A stretch of DNA of 46,553 nucleotides from DATAEK01 sp036258055 (GCA_036258055.1 DATAEK010000113.1:1-46553); one strand, 5' to 3'; counted from the stretch's first letter, positions 24,327-33,087 are shown. A program made the numbers and translations. Notes: generated from the sequence alone by a model not told the origin.

Positions 24327-24435
24327 GGAATTGAGAAATTGTGAATCGTGAGGTGAGAGAAGCGCGGGGCTCGAGCTCCGCTTCCGTGTCGTCAGCTTTG
24401 AGGCTCGTGATTCACAGTTCACAACTTACAATTCC
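24327..24435. repeat. 109-bp imperfect palindrome with heptameric TTGTGAA-type arms
   Basis: The arms GGAATTG (24327-24333) / CAATTCC (24429-24435) and GTGAATCGTGAG (24341-24352) / CTCGTGATTCAC (24404-24415) are inverted. The right arm reads as 7-bp units TTCACAG-TTCACAA-CTTACAA. The centre is a second palindrome from GAAGCG to CGCTTC (24359-24384) around CTCGAG. It fills the space between purH and the GT-C gene and ends 4 nt before the GTG start of the latter. Possibly a MITE-like or empty cassette. Confidence 0.7.
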
Positions 24436-24438
24436 GCC

Positions 24439-26121
24439 GTGCCGCGCCGTCGACTGATCCTGCTGATCCTGCTCGCCGCGGCCATCTGTCCCTACTTCGT
24501 CGATCTGGGCGGATCCGCGATCTGGGACGCCAACGAGGCGTTCTATGTCGAAACGCCGCGCGAGATGATCGAGCGCGGCGACTACGTCAGCCCGACGTTC
24601 AACTACGAGCCCCGCTTCAACAAGCCGGTCCTGAGCTACTGGATCGTCGCCGCCTTCTACGCCCTCTTCGGGATTTCGGTGGGCGTCCAGCGTCTTGCCA
24701 TCGCGCTGGGTGCGGTCGTGCTCATCGTGACGGCGTTTTTCCTCTGTCGGGCCGCGGAGCCCGAAACAGACGGCCGTCCAGCGAGCGACGCGCCGCTCTG
24801 GGCCGGGCTCGGCCTGGCGGTGGCCCCGCGTTTGATGATGTTCGCGCGCCGGATTTTCATCGACATCTACATCTCGATGTTCATGGCGCTCACGCTGTTG
24901 TTCTTCGCCTTGTCGGAGCGTTTCCCGGAGCGCCGGCGGCTCTGGCTCGCGCTCATGTATGTCTCGGTGGGTCTGGGAGTCCTGACGAAGGGCCCCGTTG
25001 CCGCGCTTCTGCCGGGTCTGGTCTTCGCCGTGTACCTCGGGGTCCATCGCGAGCTACGGCGTGCGGCGGGGATGCTGGTCCCGCTCGGCATCGTCATCGT
25101 GCTGGCGATCGTCGTGCCGTGGTACGCGCTGCTCTACCATCGCTACGGCTGGACCTACATCACGTCGTTTTTCGTCGGGGAGAACATCGATCGCTACACG
25201 ACCGGCCTCGGCGTCCAGGTTGACCGGGGGCTATTGTTCTACGCGCCGGTCATCCTGACCGATTCGTTTCCGCTGTCCTTGTACCTCGTCCCGGCGGCGA
25301 TTCTGTGGTTCGTGGAGCGTCGGCGCGGGAGACAGGCGGACACGAGCCATCGCGTTCGCACGCTGCTGTGGCTGTGGATTCTCGTCATCGTCGGCTTCTT
25401 TTCGATCTCGGCCGCCAAGCAGGACCTCTACATTTTTCCGATTGTTCCGGCCGTCGCAGCGCTAGCGGGAATTGCCATCGCAAAGGCTCTCGACGCTGGT
25501 CAGGATCGCAGTCCTGTCGGCGAGGCGGTTCGCTGGACGTCACTGGCCGTCGGCGTGAGTTTCGTCGTGACCGGGGTGGGGCTCGTGTTTCTCTTCCGAA
25601 CGGCCGGCGCCGCCTACGCCCTCGGAGGAATCCCGGCGATCGCGGCCGTCGGCATTGCCGGCGGGCTTGCGACCGTGTTCTTCGCGGCACGCGCGGCGCT
25701 CGCGTCGTCGCTCATCGCACTGCTCGCCGCCACGATCGCAGTCAACTGGATCTTCGTCCTGCGCACGTTGCCGAGCTTCGAGGCCTACAAACCCGTTCCC
25801 GCGTTTGCGCAGCTGCTACTCGCGCGCGCCGGCGCGGACGATGTCATCGCGACGCACGATGTGGCGATGCCCAGCCTGGTCTTCTATCTGCGTCGTCACG
25901 TGGAAGAAGTGTTCGACGTGCCCCACCTCGCGGAGCTCCTTGGATCGGAGCGGACCGTCTACGCGGTGTTGAGCACCGATGCCTACGACGAGCTGCGGCG
26001 CGAGATGGGGGTCCAGCCGTGCGTGATCGATCACCGGCCCACGTTCGACGTGAAGCTCAGGAACGTGCTGGAACGTCAGCCGTTGCCGGAGCTGGTGATC
26101 GTCACGAACAGGTGTTCGTGA
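24439..26121 (+). CDS. GT-C membrane glycosyltransferase (ArnT/PMT-2 type)
   Basis: 560 aa polytopic inner-membrane protein with about 11-12 hydrophobic segments. The N-terminal loop IWDANEAFYVETPREMIERG, then PRFNKPVLSYWIVA, is the hallmark of polyprenyl-phosphate-sugar-dependent GT-C enzymes such as ArnT; the D-E pair of the first periplasmic loop is present (DANEAFY). LTKGPVAALLPG is a second family motif. A soluble C-terminal part follows the last helix (residue about 450). The likely role is adding a sugar to lipid A or another envelope glycan; the sugar cannot be told. GTG 24439 follows a palindrome, without a visible Shine-Dalgarno. Confidence 0.85.
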   Translation: MPRRRLILLILLAAAICPYFVDLGGSAIWDANEAFYVETPREMIERGDYVSPTFNYEPRFNKPVLSYWIVAAFYALFGISVGVQRLAIALGAVVLIVTAFFLCRAAEPETDGRPASDAPLWAGLGLAVAPRLMMFARRIFIDIYISMFMALTLLFFALSERFPERRRLWLALMYVSVGLGVLTKGPVAALLPGLVFAVYLGVHRELRRAAGMLVPLGIVIVLAIVVPWYALLYHRYGWTYITSFFVGENIDRYTTGLGVQVDRGLLFYAPVILTDSFPLSLYLVPAAILWFVERRRGRQADTSHRVRTLLWLWILVIVGFFSISAAKQDLYIFPIVPAVAALAGIAIAKALDAGQDRSPVGEAVRWTSLAVGVSFVVTGVGLVFLFRTAGAAYALGGIPAIAAVGIAGGLATVFFAARAALASSLIALLAATIAVNWIFVLRTLPSFEAYKPVPAFAQLLLARAGADDVIATHDVAMPSLVFYLRRHVEEVFDVPHLAELLGSERTVYAVLSTDAYDELRREMGVQPCVIDHRPTFDVKLRNVLERQPLPELVIVTNRCS

Positions 26122-26152
26122 GCGGTGGTGGCCGTCTTCAGCCGGCCCATCC

Positions 26153-27115
26153 TCACACTCCCCGCAGATCCTGCGGGCTGACGGTCGCCGGTCCGAATTT
26201 CCCGACGACGATCCCGGCGGCGCGGTTGGCGAGACGGGCCGCCTCGGCGAGGGACGCGCCGGCGGCGAGGCCGAGCGCGAGCGCGCTGATGACCGTGTCT
26301 CCTGCACCGGTGACGTCGGCAACCTCACGCGCCTCCGCGGGCAGCGCGACTTCCCCGTCCGGTCCAAGCAGCCACATCCCGTGTTCCCCGCGGGTAATCA
26401 ACACGCTCTCGCACTTCGCCCGTTCGCGAAATCGTCGGGCGGCTGCGCTCGCTTCGTCCGTCGAACGGATCCGCATGTGGGTGACCGACTCCGCCTCGTG
26501 GTGGTTCGGTGTGACCAGCGTGGCGCCTTCGTAGTAGTCGATGTGCGGCACCTTCGGATCGACGAGGACCGGGATTGCGCGCCGGCGTCCGGCTTCGACA
26601 CAGGCGTGGGCGACGCCGCGTGACACGAGCCCTTTGAGGTAGTCAGAAACGAGGATCGCGTCAGCCGAGGCCGCGAGCTCCTGGATCTTTGCGATGGCCG
26701 CCTGCTCGAGGGCGCCGGCGATCTCCGAATCCCGCTCGTAGTCGATCCGCGCGACCTGCTGATTGCGTGTGGTCACGATGCGAAGCTTCCGCGTCGTGCA
26801 CCGCTCGGGATCCGTCACCAGACCGGCGGCGTCGATCGACGCGCCCGCGAGATCAGCCCGAAGCCGCTCAGCCTCCGCGTCGGCCCCGACTACACCGATC
26901 ACCCGCGCGCGTCCTCCGAGCCTGGCGATGTTGTGCGCGACGTTGGCGGCTCCGCCGAGCCGGTACTCATCGCGCTCGAACTGTACGACCGGTACAGGCG
27001 CCTCGGGTGAGATCCGATCGACGCGCCCGTACACGAAATGATCGAGCATCAGGTCGCCGACGACGAGGATAGAGCGGTCCGAGAAGCGATCGAGGAGCGC
27101 GTCGAGCGCGGGCAT
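26153..27115 (-). CDS. hldA: D-glycero-beta-D-manno-heptose-7-phosphate kinase
   Basis: PfkB/ribokinase-fold kinase, 320 aa, the second step of ADP-heptose synthesis after GmhA. ILVVGDLMLDHFVYGRVDRI, GGAANVAHNIARLGG, DAILVSDYLKGLV and the catalytic VTGAGDTVISALALG are all present, as in the first domain of HldE (RfaE). The C-terminal nucleotidyltransferase domain of HldE is absent, so this is a stand-alone kinase; HldC and GmhB must lie elsewhere. ATG 27115 is 1 nt after the O-antigen ligase stop (TGAcATG), which fixes the start. Convergent with the GT-C gene, 31 nt apart. Confidence 0.9.
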   Translation of the reverse strand: MPALDALLDRFSDRSILVVGDLMLDHFVYGRVDRISPEAPVPVVQFERDEYRLGGAANVAHNIARLGGRARVIGVVGADAEAERLRADLAGASIDAAGLVTDPERCTTRKLRIVTTRNQQVARIDYERDSEIAGALEQAAIAKIQELAASADAILVSDYLKGLVSRGVAHACVEAGRRRAIPVLVDPKVPHIDYYEGATLVTPNHHEAESVTHMRIRSTDEASAAARRFRERAKCESVLITRGEHGMWLLGPDGEVALPAEAREVADVTGAGDTVISALALGLAAGASLAEAARLANRAAGIVVGKFGPATVSPQDLRGV

Positions 27116-27116
27116 G

Positions 27117-28316
27117 TCAGGCGGCGGGGGAGTGCCGCGTGACGATCGAAACCGTCGCCGCGGCACGGCGGTCCGCGGCGTACGGGAGCGTGATCACGAC
27201 GAGGAAGAGCATCAGGAACTCGGAGTCGCCGAAATTGTATTCGAACATGCCGGCCGTGAGCATCGCAGCCACTGCGGCGAGCGCGGCGGTCGGGAGCGAC
27301 TTGAAGGCGGACGTCTTCAGCTTGCCAATCAATTCGCGCACGAGAGTCACGATGAACCACAACCAGATGCCAAGCGCCGGGAGCCCGCGCTCGGCGGCGA
27401 TCTGCAGGGGCACGTTGTGGAGATGGGGATTGAGCTGCTTGGTTGCTTCCGGGTCCCGGTAGTGCGGATACACCTGGATCACCATGTCTGGCCCGACGCC
27501 GGTCAGCGGAAAGCGCTCGATGATCCGCAGGCCGGATCGCGCCATCGCGAGGCGGTCTACGTTGGTCGGATCCGTGAGGCTGAACGTCGAATACAGCCGG
27601 TTGCTGATCTGCAGGGGCGCGAACGTGATGAACAGGGCGGCCACGACTGGAATAATCGCGAGCAGCCGGAAATCGCGGAGCGCAAAGAGCAGCCCGATGC
27701 CGAAACAGGCGCCGACCCAGGCGTTACGGCTGAACGTCAAGGCGAGCGCCACGATGATCGCCGGCATGATGAGCGCGGCCCACAGCCGATCCCGCTCCCG
27801 GAACATGACGCGCGCCGCCGCAATGCACGCGACGAGCATGATCACGCCGGAGTAGGTCATATAATGGCCGAGACTTCCCTGAACGCGGCGTCCGAGGTTG
27901 TCGTAGTTGAGGATTCCGTACTGCAGGATGCCGTAGACCGCATTCACCGCCCCGACGGTAATGATCACGTCCACGACCGTGAGCGCGCGGCGCCCCACGG
28001 CGAGGCGGTAGACGATCGGCACGATTGCGAACAGCACGAGCTGCTTGCTGTCGTGGAAGCTCACCGACGGGCTGACCGAGAAGGCCGACGACACCAGTGT
28101 GATGCCCGCGTAGGCGGCGAGCGGCCAGAACATCGAGGGGACTTCGATGCGCTCGCGTCCCCGGATCACCAGCGCCAGCCAGAGGAGCGACGTGAGGCCC
28201 AGCAGGATTCCGGCCGCCGCAATCGAGAACTGCGGCGTGGCGGCAAAGGCGAGGAGCGCGACGTACGCCGCGCGCTCCAGGCCGACCGGCGGTGACGGTT
28301 GGCCGTCCGCGATCAC
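27117..28316 (-). CDS. O-antigen ligase family protein
   Basis: 399 aa polytopic membrane protein with about 11-12 hydrophobic segments. The Wzy_C/WaaL pattern is visible: LALTFSRNAWVGACFGIGLL, the periplasmic loop GLRIIERFPLTGVGPDMVI and HLHNVPLQIAAERGLPALGI, with the conserved R and H residues of ligases. It joins undecaprenyl-linked glycan to lipid A core, or polymerises it. GTG 28316 overlaps the GT9 stop as GTGA and is preferred to ATG 28382, which would overlap GT9 by 70 nt. Third gene of the Trm112-GT9-ligase-hldA operon. Confidence 0.85.
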   Translation of the reverse strand: MIADGQPSPPVGLERAAYVALLAFAATPQFSIAAAGILLGLTSLLWLALVIRGRERIEVPSMFWPLAAYAGITLVSSAFSVSPSVSFHDSKQLVLFAIVPIVYRLAVGRRALTVVDVIITVGAVNAVYGILQYGILNYDNLGRRVQGSLGHYMTYSGVIMLVACIAAARVMFRERDRLWAALIMPAIIVALALTFSRNAWVGACFGIGLLFALRDFRLLAIIPVVAALFITFAPLQISNRLYSTFSLTDPTNVDRLAMARSGLRIIERFPLTGVGPDMVIQVYPHYRDPEATKQLNPHLHNVPLQIAAERGLPALGIWLWFIVTLVRELIGKLKTSAFKSLPTAALAAVAAMLTAGMFEYNFGDSEFLMLFLVVITLPYAADRRAAATVSIVTRHSPAA

Positions 28317-29386
28317 GCGCTCCTCTTCAGCGCGCGCTCGGCCGCGTCGATCACGCTCTCCGGCGTCAGGGTAGTCAGACATCGATAATCGCCAGGTTCA
28401 CACACGCGTTGATCGCAGGGCCGGCAGGGCAGTCCATTGACCTGCACCGCTTCGCTGACCGCTTGCGGATCGCGCCACGGCGACGATCGCTCGACCAGCG
28501 TCGGCCCGTAAATCCCCACGATTGGCGTCATCGTCGTGGCGGCGACGTGCAGAGGACCCGTGTCACCTCCGACGAACAGGACGCTTCGGACCACGAGCGC
28601 CTTGAGCTCCGCCAGATCGAATTCGCCGAGGTCGACCACCTGATGCGATCGCGCGCCGAGCTCCGTCCGTGCCGCACTCGCGATCCGCGCCGCCGCCGCC
28701 CGATCCGAGGGTCCTGAGCTCAGCACGATTCGCCGGCCCGCCTCCGCCGAGGCCAGCCCCACCACGAGCCTGACGAATGCTGTTTCCGGCCAACGCCGGA
28801 ACGGGTTGCCGGCGCTCACGTGAATGATCACGAGCGCGTGCTTCGCGTCTACACCCGCCCGATTCAGTCGCTCGGCAATGCGCGCATCCACGACCGGATC
28901 GAGCGGCATTTCGACGGCGTCACGCGCCGGATCCGGATCGCCGCCGGGCCAGCCTTCGATGGCGTTCAACAGGTCCCACTGATTGGCCACCGAGTGCCGC
29001 GGGTGCAGCCCTGGCATCCGGTGCACGGTCCGTGTGTAAAGCCAGCTCCGACCTTTCACATCGTACCCGATCCGCTGCGGGGCGCCGGTAGCCCGTGCGA
29101 GCAGTGAGCTGCGCGGTCCTCCGTGCAGATCCATGACGATGTCGAAGTGCGCGGCACGCAGACGGCGAGTCAGGGTCAGGTCGTCTCTCAGGCGCCGAAG
29201 TCCACGGCTCTTCGGTACGACGATCAGCTCGTCGAGATGCGGGTTACGCACCACAATCGGCGCGGCGTCGGGCTCCACGAGGTAGGTGAGGCGGGCGTTC
29301 GGATACGCCCGTTTCAACGCTCGGATGATTGGCGTCGTGAAGACCACGTCACCGATCAGCCGCAGGCGGATCAGGAGGATGTTCAC
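28313..29386 (-). CDS. Glycosyltransferase family 9, LPS heptosyltransferase type
   Basis: 357 aa, two Rossmann domains (GT-B). NILLIRLRLIGDVVFTTPII is the N-terminal signature of heptosyltransferases; FDIVMDLHGGPRSSLLARAT, VIIHVSAGNPFRRWPE and FVGGDTGPLHVAATTMTPIV follow, the last containing the family DTG motif. A Cys-rich end (CRPCDQRVCEPGDYRCL) may bind metal. The GTG at 29386 (VNILLIRLR) is chosen since upstream residues are low-complexity and overlap the Trm112 gene. The neighbours (heptose kinase, ligase, gmhA at 998) support transfer of heptose to the LPS core. WaaC, WaaF or WaaQ cannot be distinguished. Confidence 0.88.
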   Translation of the reverse strand: MNILLIRLRLIGDVVFTTPIIRALKRAYPNARLTYLVEPDAAPIVVRNPHLDELIVVPKSRGLRRLRDDLTLTRRLRAAHFDIVMDLHGGPRSSLLARATGAPQRIGYDVKGRSWLYTRTVHRMPGLHPRHSVANQWDLLNAIEGWPGGDPDPARDAVEMPLDPVVDARIAERLNRAGVDAKHALVIIHVSAGNPFRRWPETAFVRLVVGLASAEAGRRIVLSSGPSDRAAAARIASAARTELGARSHQVVDLGEFDLAELKALVVRSVLFVGGDTGPLHVAATTMTPIVGIYGPTLVERSSPWRDPQAVSEAVQVNGLPCRPCDQRVCEPGDYRCLTTLTPESVIDAAERALKRSA

Positions 29387-29421
29387 GGGCAGCGGAACCG
29401 CGACCGGTGGCGGTGCACCGA

Positions 29422-29592
29422 TCAGGGCTCGATCGTCGCCTCGTCCAGCAGCATGACCGGGATGTCGTCCTTGATGGGATAGACCCGCTTGCACTGGCCG
29501 CACTTGAGTGCGGTCCCGTTCTTGACGAGGTCCACCTTGGTCTTGCAGTTGGGACACGCGAGGATCTCGAGCAGTTCAGGATCGACGGGCAT
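29422..29592 (-). CDS. Trm112-family zinc-ribbon protein
   Basis: Small gene of 56 aa found by reading the minus strand. It starts MPVDPELLEILACPNCKTK, continues LKCGQCKRVYPIKDDIPVML and ends LLDEATIEP. The CPNC and CGQC pairs form the zinc ribbon, and YPI.D.IPVML is the family signature (YcaR-like). GAGG lies about 10 nt before the ATG at 29592. In eukaryotes Trm112 activates methyltransferases; the role in bacteria is unclear, but it is often next to envelope genes. It is the first gene of the LPS operon, 35 nt before GT9. Confidence 0.9.
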   Translation of the reverse strand: MPVDPELLEILACPNCKTKVDLVKNGTALKCGQCKRVYPIKDDIPVMLLDEATIEP

Positions 29593-29673
29593 GCATCACG
29601 CCTCTGATTCGAGCGTCACCGTGAAGGGCGCGCCGGGCATTGTTCAACGACGCTTGGCCGGCAGGCCACGATC

Positions 29674-29720
29674 GTGCGGCCGAGCCGCACACCGCACTGG
29701 CCGAGCCGCACACTATAGCA
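29674..29720 (-). promoter_or_regulatory. Possible extended -10 promoter with tandem 15-bp sites in the Trm112/TPR divergent region
   Basis: GGCCGAGCCGCACAC occurs at 29678-29692 and 29699-29713, 21 bp apart (two helical turns). The first copy also lies in a hairpin GTGCGGC-CGA-GCCGCAC (29674-29690). On the minus strand TGC-TATAGT (29720-29712) looks like an extended -10 box just before the second site; no -35 match is seen. Apart from this, 29593-29768 holds nothing I recognise. Confidence 0.35.
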
Positions 29721-29768
29721 GAAGCCGTTTGCGTCGCGCGGGGCGCAGGCCTCATTATAGTCAGAGAG

Positions 29769-31205
29769 ATGCGTCTCTTTGCGCTGGTTCTTGCCGCTCT
29801 CGTCCTGATCGCTCCGCCGCTCGCGGCGCAGCAAACGCCGGCGGCCGCGGCTCCCGACGGCACCGCCGCGTACTATTTCCTGCTCGGTCGTCATCTCGAG
29901 AGCGAAAACAAAATCGACGACGCCATCGACGCGCACAAGAAGGCCATCGCACTCGAGCCGTCGTCCGCCGAACTGCGCGCCGAGCTCGCCGGGCTCTACG
30001 CGCGTCAGGATCGCGCCGCCGAAGCCATCGACATGGCGGAGGATGCGCTCAAGAAGGATCCGGACAACCAGGAAGCAAACCGGATTCTCGGGTCCATTTA
30101 CGCGGCACTCTCGGAGCAGCGGCAGGCGCTGCGCCCCGGCGACAAACCTTCCGAATACCCGTCTCGCGCGATCACTGCGCTCGAGAAAGCGCGGCGTGAC
30201 AGCACGTTCGACGTCGTGCTCGATTTCACGCTCGGCCGGCTCTACGCACAGACCGGCGCCTTCGACAAGGCCATCCCCATCCTGCGGAGAGTCGTAGACG
30301 ATCAGCCGGGCTACTCCGACGGAGCCTTCCTGCTTGCTGCGGCGCAGGAAGGTGCAGGGAATCTCGACGATGCGACCGCGACGTTGGAGCGAGCGTTGCG
30401 GGAGAGCCCGAACTTCTTCCGCGGTCAGCTCAAGCTCGCCGAGCTGTACGAACGTCAGCAGGCGTGGGCGAAGGCCGCCGCCGCGTACGCACGCGCGCAG
30501 GAGATGAATCCGCGCGCGACGGTGCTCAGCGGCCGGCGCGCCGCGGCGCTCATCAACGCAGGCAAACCTGCGGAGGCACGCGATCTTTTGCAGGGGATGC
30601 TGGCCGCCGCGAAACCTGACGCGCAGGATCCCGCCGTGTTGTATCTCCTCGCGGAATCGCAGCGCGCCATGAAGGACCTGCCCGCCGCCGAGGCAACGGC
30701 GCAGAAGCTGGTCGACGCCAATCCGGGCGACGTCCGCGGCCTGCACGTGCTCTCGCTCATTCAACAGGACAAGGGAGACGACAAAGCCGCCGAGCGCACG
30801 TTGCGCGACATCGTGTCACGCGATCCGCTCGACGCGAACGCGCTCAACTCCCTGGGCTACATGCTCGCCGATCGTGGCGAGCGGCTCGACGAAGCCGTGG
30901 AGCTGCTCCAGCGGGCACTGAAGATCGAGCCATCGAACCCGTCGTTTCTCGACTCGCTCGGATGGGCGTACTTCCAGCAGGGACGGCTCGAACTCGCGGA
31001 TGCGCCGCTCTCGGAGGCCGCATCGAAGCTGTCGGACAGCTCGGTCGTTCAGGAACACCTCGGCGACCTGCGCTTCAAGCAGCAGCGCTACCCCGATGCG
31101 GCGTCCGCATGGGAGAAAGCGCTCGCGGGAGACGGCCGTGACATCAATCGCACCAAGATCGAGCAGAAGATCCGCGACGCCCGCTCCCGCCGGGAGCAGA
31201 GGTGA
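29769..31205 (+). CDS. Secreted TPR-repeat protein
   Basis: 478 aa. The signal peptide MRLFALVLAALVLIAPPLAA is cleaved before QQTP. About ten tetratricopeptide repeats follow, for example AIDAHKKAIALEPSSAELRA, AIDMAEDALKKDPDNQEAN, LNSLGYMLADRGERLDEAVE and LDSLGWAYFQQGRLELADAP. It probably acts as a protein-interaction scaffold in the periplasm or at the outer membrane. ATG 29769 is chosen for the signal peptide. The stop overlaps the lipoprotein GTG (GTGA), so it is co-translated with the LolB-like gene, which suggests a joint role in outer-membrane assembly (inference). Confidence 0.88.
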   Translation: MRLFALVLAALVLIAPPLAAQQTPAAAAPDGTAAYYFLLGRHLESENKIDDAIDAHKKAIALEPSSAELRAELAGLYARQDRAAEAIDMAEDALKKDPDNQEANRILGSIYAALSEQRQALRPGDKPSEYPSRAITALEKARRDSTFDVVLDFTLGRLYAQTGAFDKAIPILRRVVDDQPGYSDGAFLLAAAQEGAGNLDDATATLERALRESPNFFRGQLKLAELYERQQAWAKAAAAYARAQEMNPRATVLSGRRAAALINAGKPAEARDLLQGMLAAAKPDAQDPAVLYLLAESQRAMKDLPAAEATAQKLVDANPGDVRGLHVLSLIQQDKGDDKAAERTLRDIVSRDPLDANALNSLGYMLADRGERLDEAVELLQRALKIEPSNPSFLDSLGWAYFQQGRLELADAPLSEAASKLSDSSVVQEHLGDLRFKQQRYPDAASAWEKALAGDGRDINRTKIEQKIRDARSRREQR

Positions 31206-32020
31206 TCAGACCAGGATCACGACGTCTGTGGAGTGCCATCGTCTGCCTTCCACTGCTATCGTCCTGCGCAGCCAAACTCACCACGCTTCCAACCGGAACC
31301 GGCGCACCGTTTCCTGACGCGGCCGCCGCCTACACGGCTGCCACCGAGCAATGCCGTGGCGTGAAGACCCTGAGCGCTGAGATTGGGTTGTCCGGTCACG
31401 CCGGACGCCAGAAACTGCGCGGACGGATCCTGGCTGGATTCGCTGCCCCGGCGCAGATCCGGCTCGAAGCGCCGGCACCGTTCGGGCGTCCCGTGTTCGT
31501 GCTCGCCGCACGAGGACCGGAGGCGACTCTGGTGCTCTATCGTGACGGTCGCGTGCTCCGCGGCGCCCAGCCCGCCGCCATCGTCGAAGCGATTGCCGGG
31601 GTCGCGCTCGGCCCCGACGAGTTGCGCGCGGCGGTTGCGGGATGCGGTTTCGGCGCGGGCGAGGTCGCGACCGGCCATCTCTTCACAGGCGACTGGGCGT
31701 CGGTCGAGGGTACCGGGTTCACCGGATGGCTTCGCCGCATCGACGGCGTCTGGCGCATGGTGGCGGCGGTGCGCGGTCCCCTCGAGATCAGGTACGACGA
31801 CTTCGTGTCGGCACGACCCACGGTCGTCCGTATTCGAGCGATTCAGGGAGCGACCGGAACGAGCGCGGACCTGATACTGCGGCTCTCGCAGGTGGACATC
31901 AACGTGCCGATCGATCCGCGCGCGTTCGAGGCGGAGATTCCTGCGGACGCCGCGCCGTTGACGCTTGACGAATTGCGCAGAGCCGGACCGCTCGGCGGCG
32001 GACCGGAGGGGGCGCAGTGA
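31202..32020 (+). CDS. LolB-like outer-membrane lipoprotein
   Basis: 272 aa. A short signal sequence ends in the lipobox LLSSC (Cys at about residue 22). The mature part resembles the LolA/LolB half-barrel: VKTLSAEIGLSGHAGRQKLR, GRILAGFAAPAQIRLEAPAP and PLEIRYDDFVSARPTVV. LolB accepts lipoproteins from LolA at the outer membrane. In E. coli lolB is directly upstream of ispE, as here, which supports the call; the sequence itself is divergent. GTG 31202 overlaps the TPR stop. ispE follows after 16 nt. Confidence 0.72.
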   Translation: MIRPGSRRLWSAIVCLPLLSSCAAKLTTLPTGTGAPFPDAAAAYTAATEQCRGVKTLSAEIGLSGHAGRQKLRGRILAGFAAPAQIRLEAPAPFGRPVFVLAARGPEATLVLYRDGRVLRGAQPAAIVEAIAGVALGPDELRAAVAGCGFGAGEVATGHLFTGDWASVEGTGFTGWLRRIDGVWRMVAAVRGPLEIRYDDFVSARPTVVRIRAIQGATGTSADLILRLSQVDINVPIDPRAFEAEIPADAAPLTLDELRRAGPLGGGPEGAQ

Positions 32021-32036
32021 GGATCGCCCCGCCACG

Positions 32037-32960
32037 GTGAGCGCCAAACGACTGCGCATCGCGGCGCGCGCCCACGCCAAGGTGAACCTCGATCTCCGCG
32101 TGCTGGGCACACGCGCTGACGGGTATCACGAGTTGCGGACGGTGTTTCAGACGATCGAGCTGCACGACACGATCGTGACCGCCGACCGTCCCGGACCGTT
32201 CACGCTGAAATGCCGGACGGCCAGCATTCCACTCGACGAGACGAACCTGGTGTGGCGGGCAGCCGCTGCGCTCTGGACGGCGCTCGGCCGGCCCGGACCG
32301 CCGATCGACACGCAGATCACCATCGAGAAGCACATTCCGGTTGCGGCCGGACTCGGCGGCGGCAGCGCGGATGCGGCGGCGGCGCTCGTGGCGCTGGCGC
32401 GTCTCTGGGGCGGCGCGCCGCTGTCGCTGCTGCGTGAGATTGCGACCGGCATCGGCGCGGACGTGCCGTTCTTCCTCTCAGGTGGGACGGCGCTCGGCCT
32501 CGGGCGGGGCGAAGAGATCTATCCGCTCGTCGATCTGCCGACGCACTGGGTTGTGCTCGTACGGCCTCCGTTTGGCGTGTCCACGGCCGAAGCGTACTCG
32601 TGGTACGACGAGGATCGCGGCGCGGGTCTTCGCGAGCCGCGCGATCTCCAGATCCTGCCGGTGCCGTGGCCCACCCGCGCGGCGCAGATGATCAACGACC
32701 TCGAGCCGCCGGTCGTGCGGCGGCACCCAGAGATCGGTACCCTGCGCACAGCGCTGCGGGACGCCGGCGCCCTGGCCGCCGCCATGTCCGGCAGTGGTTC
32801 GGCCGTGTTCGGCCTGTTTCGTACCCAGGCCGTGGCGGCCCGGGCAGTCAGGCCGCTCTCGCGCGGCGGCGCCCGCGCGCTGCTGACCCGTACGCTGAGC
32901 CGCGCAGAATACGAGCGCAGGGGACGCGCGACCATTCGCAGGACCAAGCGCCACGCCTGA
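32037..32960 (+). CDS. ispE: 4-diphosphocytidyl-2-C-methyl-D-erythritol kinase
   Basis: GHMP-family kinase of the MEP isoprenoid pathway, 307 aa. AHAKVNLDLRVLGTRADGYH is the N-terminal substrate motif. The ATP-binding IPVAAGLGGGSADAAAALVA and IGADVPFFLSGGTALG follow; LAAAMSGSGSAVFGLF is the third GHMP motif. GTG 32037 is preferred because upstream in-frame codons from 31965 overlap the lipoprotein gene. The C-terminus is extended by a basic tail (GRATIRRTKRHA). ispD and ispF are present as a fusion at 45010, so three MEP steps are in this window. Confidence 0.95.
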   Translation: MSAKRLRIAARAHAKVNLDLRVLGTRADGYHELRTVFQTIELHDTIVTADRPGPFTLKCRTASIPLDETNLVWRAAAALWTALGRPGPPIDTQITIEKHIPVAAGLGGGSADAAAALVALARLWGGAPLSLLREIATGIGADVPFFLSGGTALGLGRGEEIYPLVDLPTHWVVLVRPPFGVSTAEAYSWYDEDRGAGLREPRDLQILPVPWPTRAAQMINDLEPPVVRRHPEIGTLRTALRDAGALAAAMSGSGSAVFGLFRTQAVAARAVRPLSRGGARALLTRTLSRAEYERRGRATIRRTKRHA

Positions 32961-33057
32961 ATCCGGAGCGACCGCTCCTCGGGCTGGCTGGCGGAACTTC
33001 CATCGCCCGACGAATTGCACGCTGCCGAATCGGCGGTACCAGCCTCGAGTCGTCGAA

Positions 33058-33087
33058 TTGACCGAAGCCAGCGGCACCGTATACACT
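33058..33087 (+). promoter_or_regulatory. Probable promoter of the tRNA-Gln / prs unit
   Basis: TTGACC (-35, 33058-33063), then TATACA after 16 nt (33080-33085) or TACACT after 18 nt (33082-33087). Transcription would start near 33093, about 160 nt before the tRNA. Nothing recognisable lies between the ispE stop at 32960 and this site. Confidence 0.55.

Noticed and set aside
26153..27115. Full bifunctional HldE
   Set aside because: Only the kinase domain is present; the frame stops before any nucleotidyltransferase HxGH motif.
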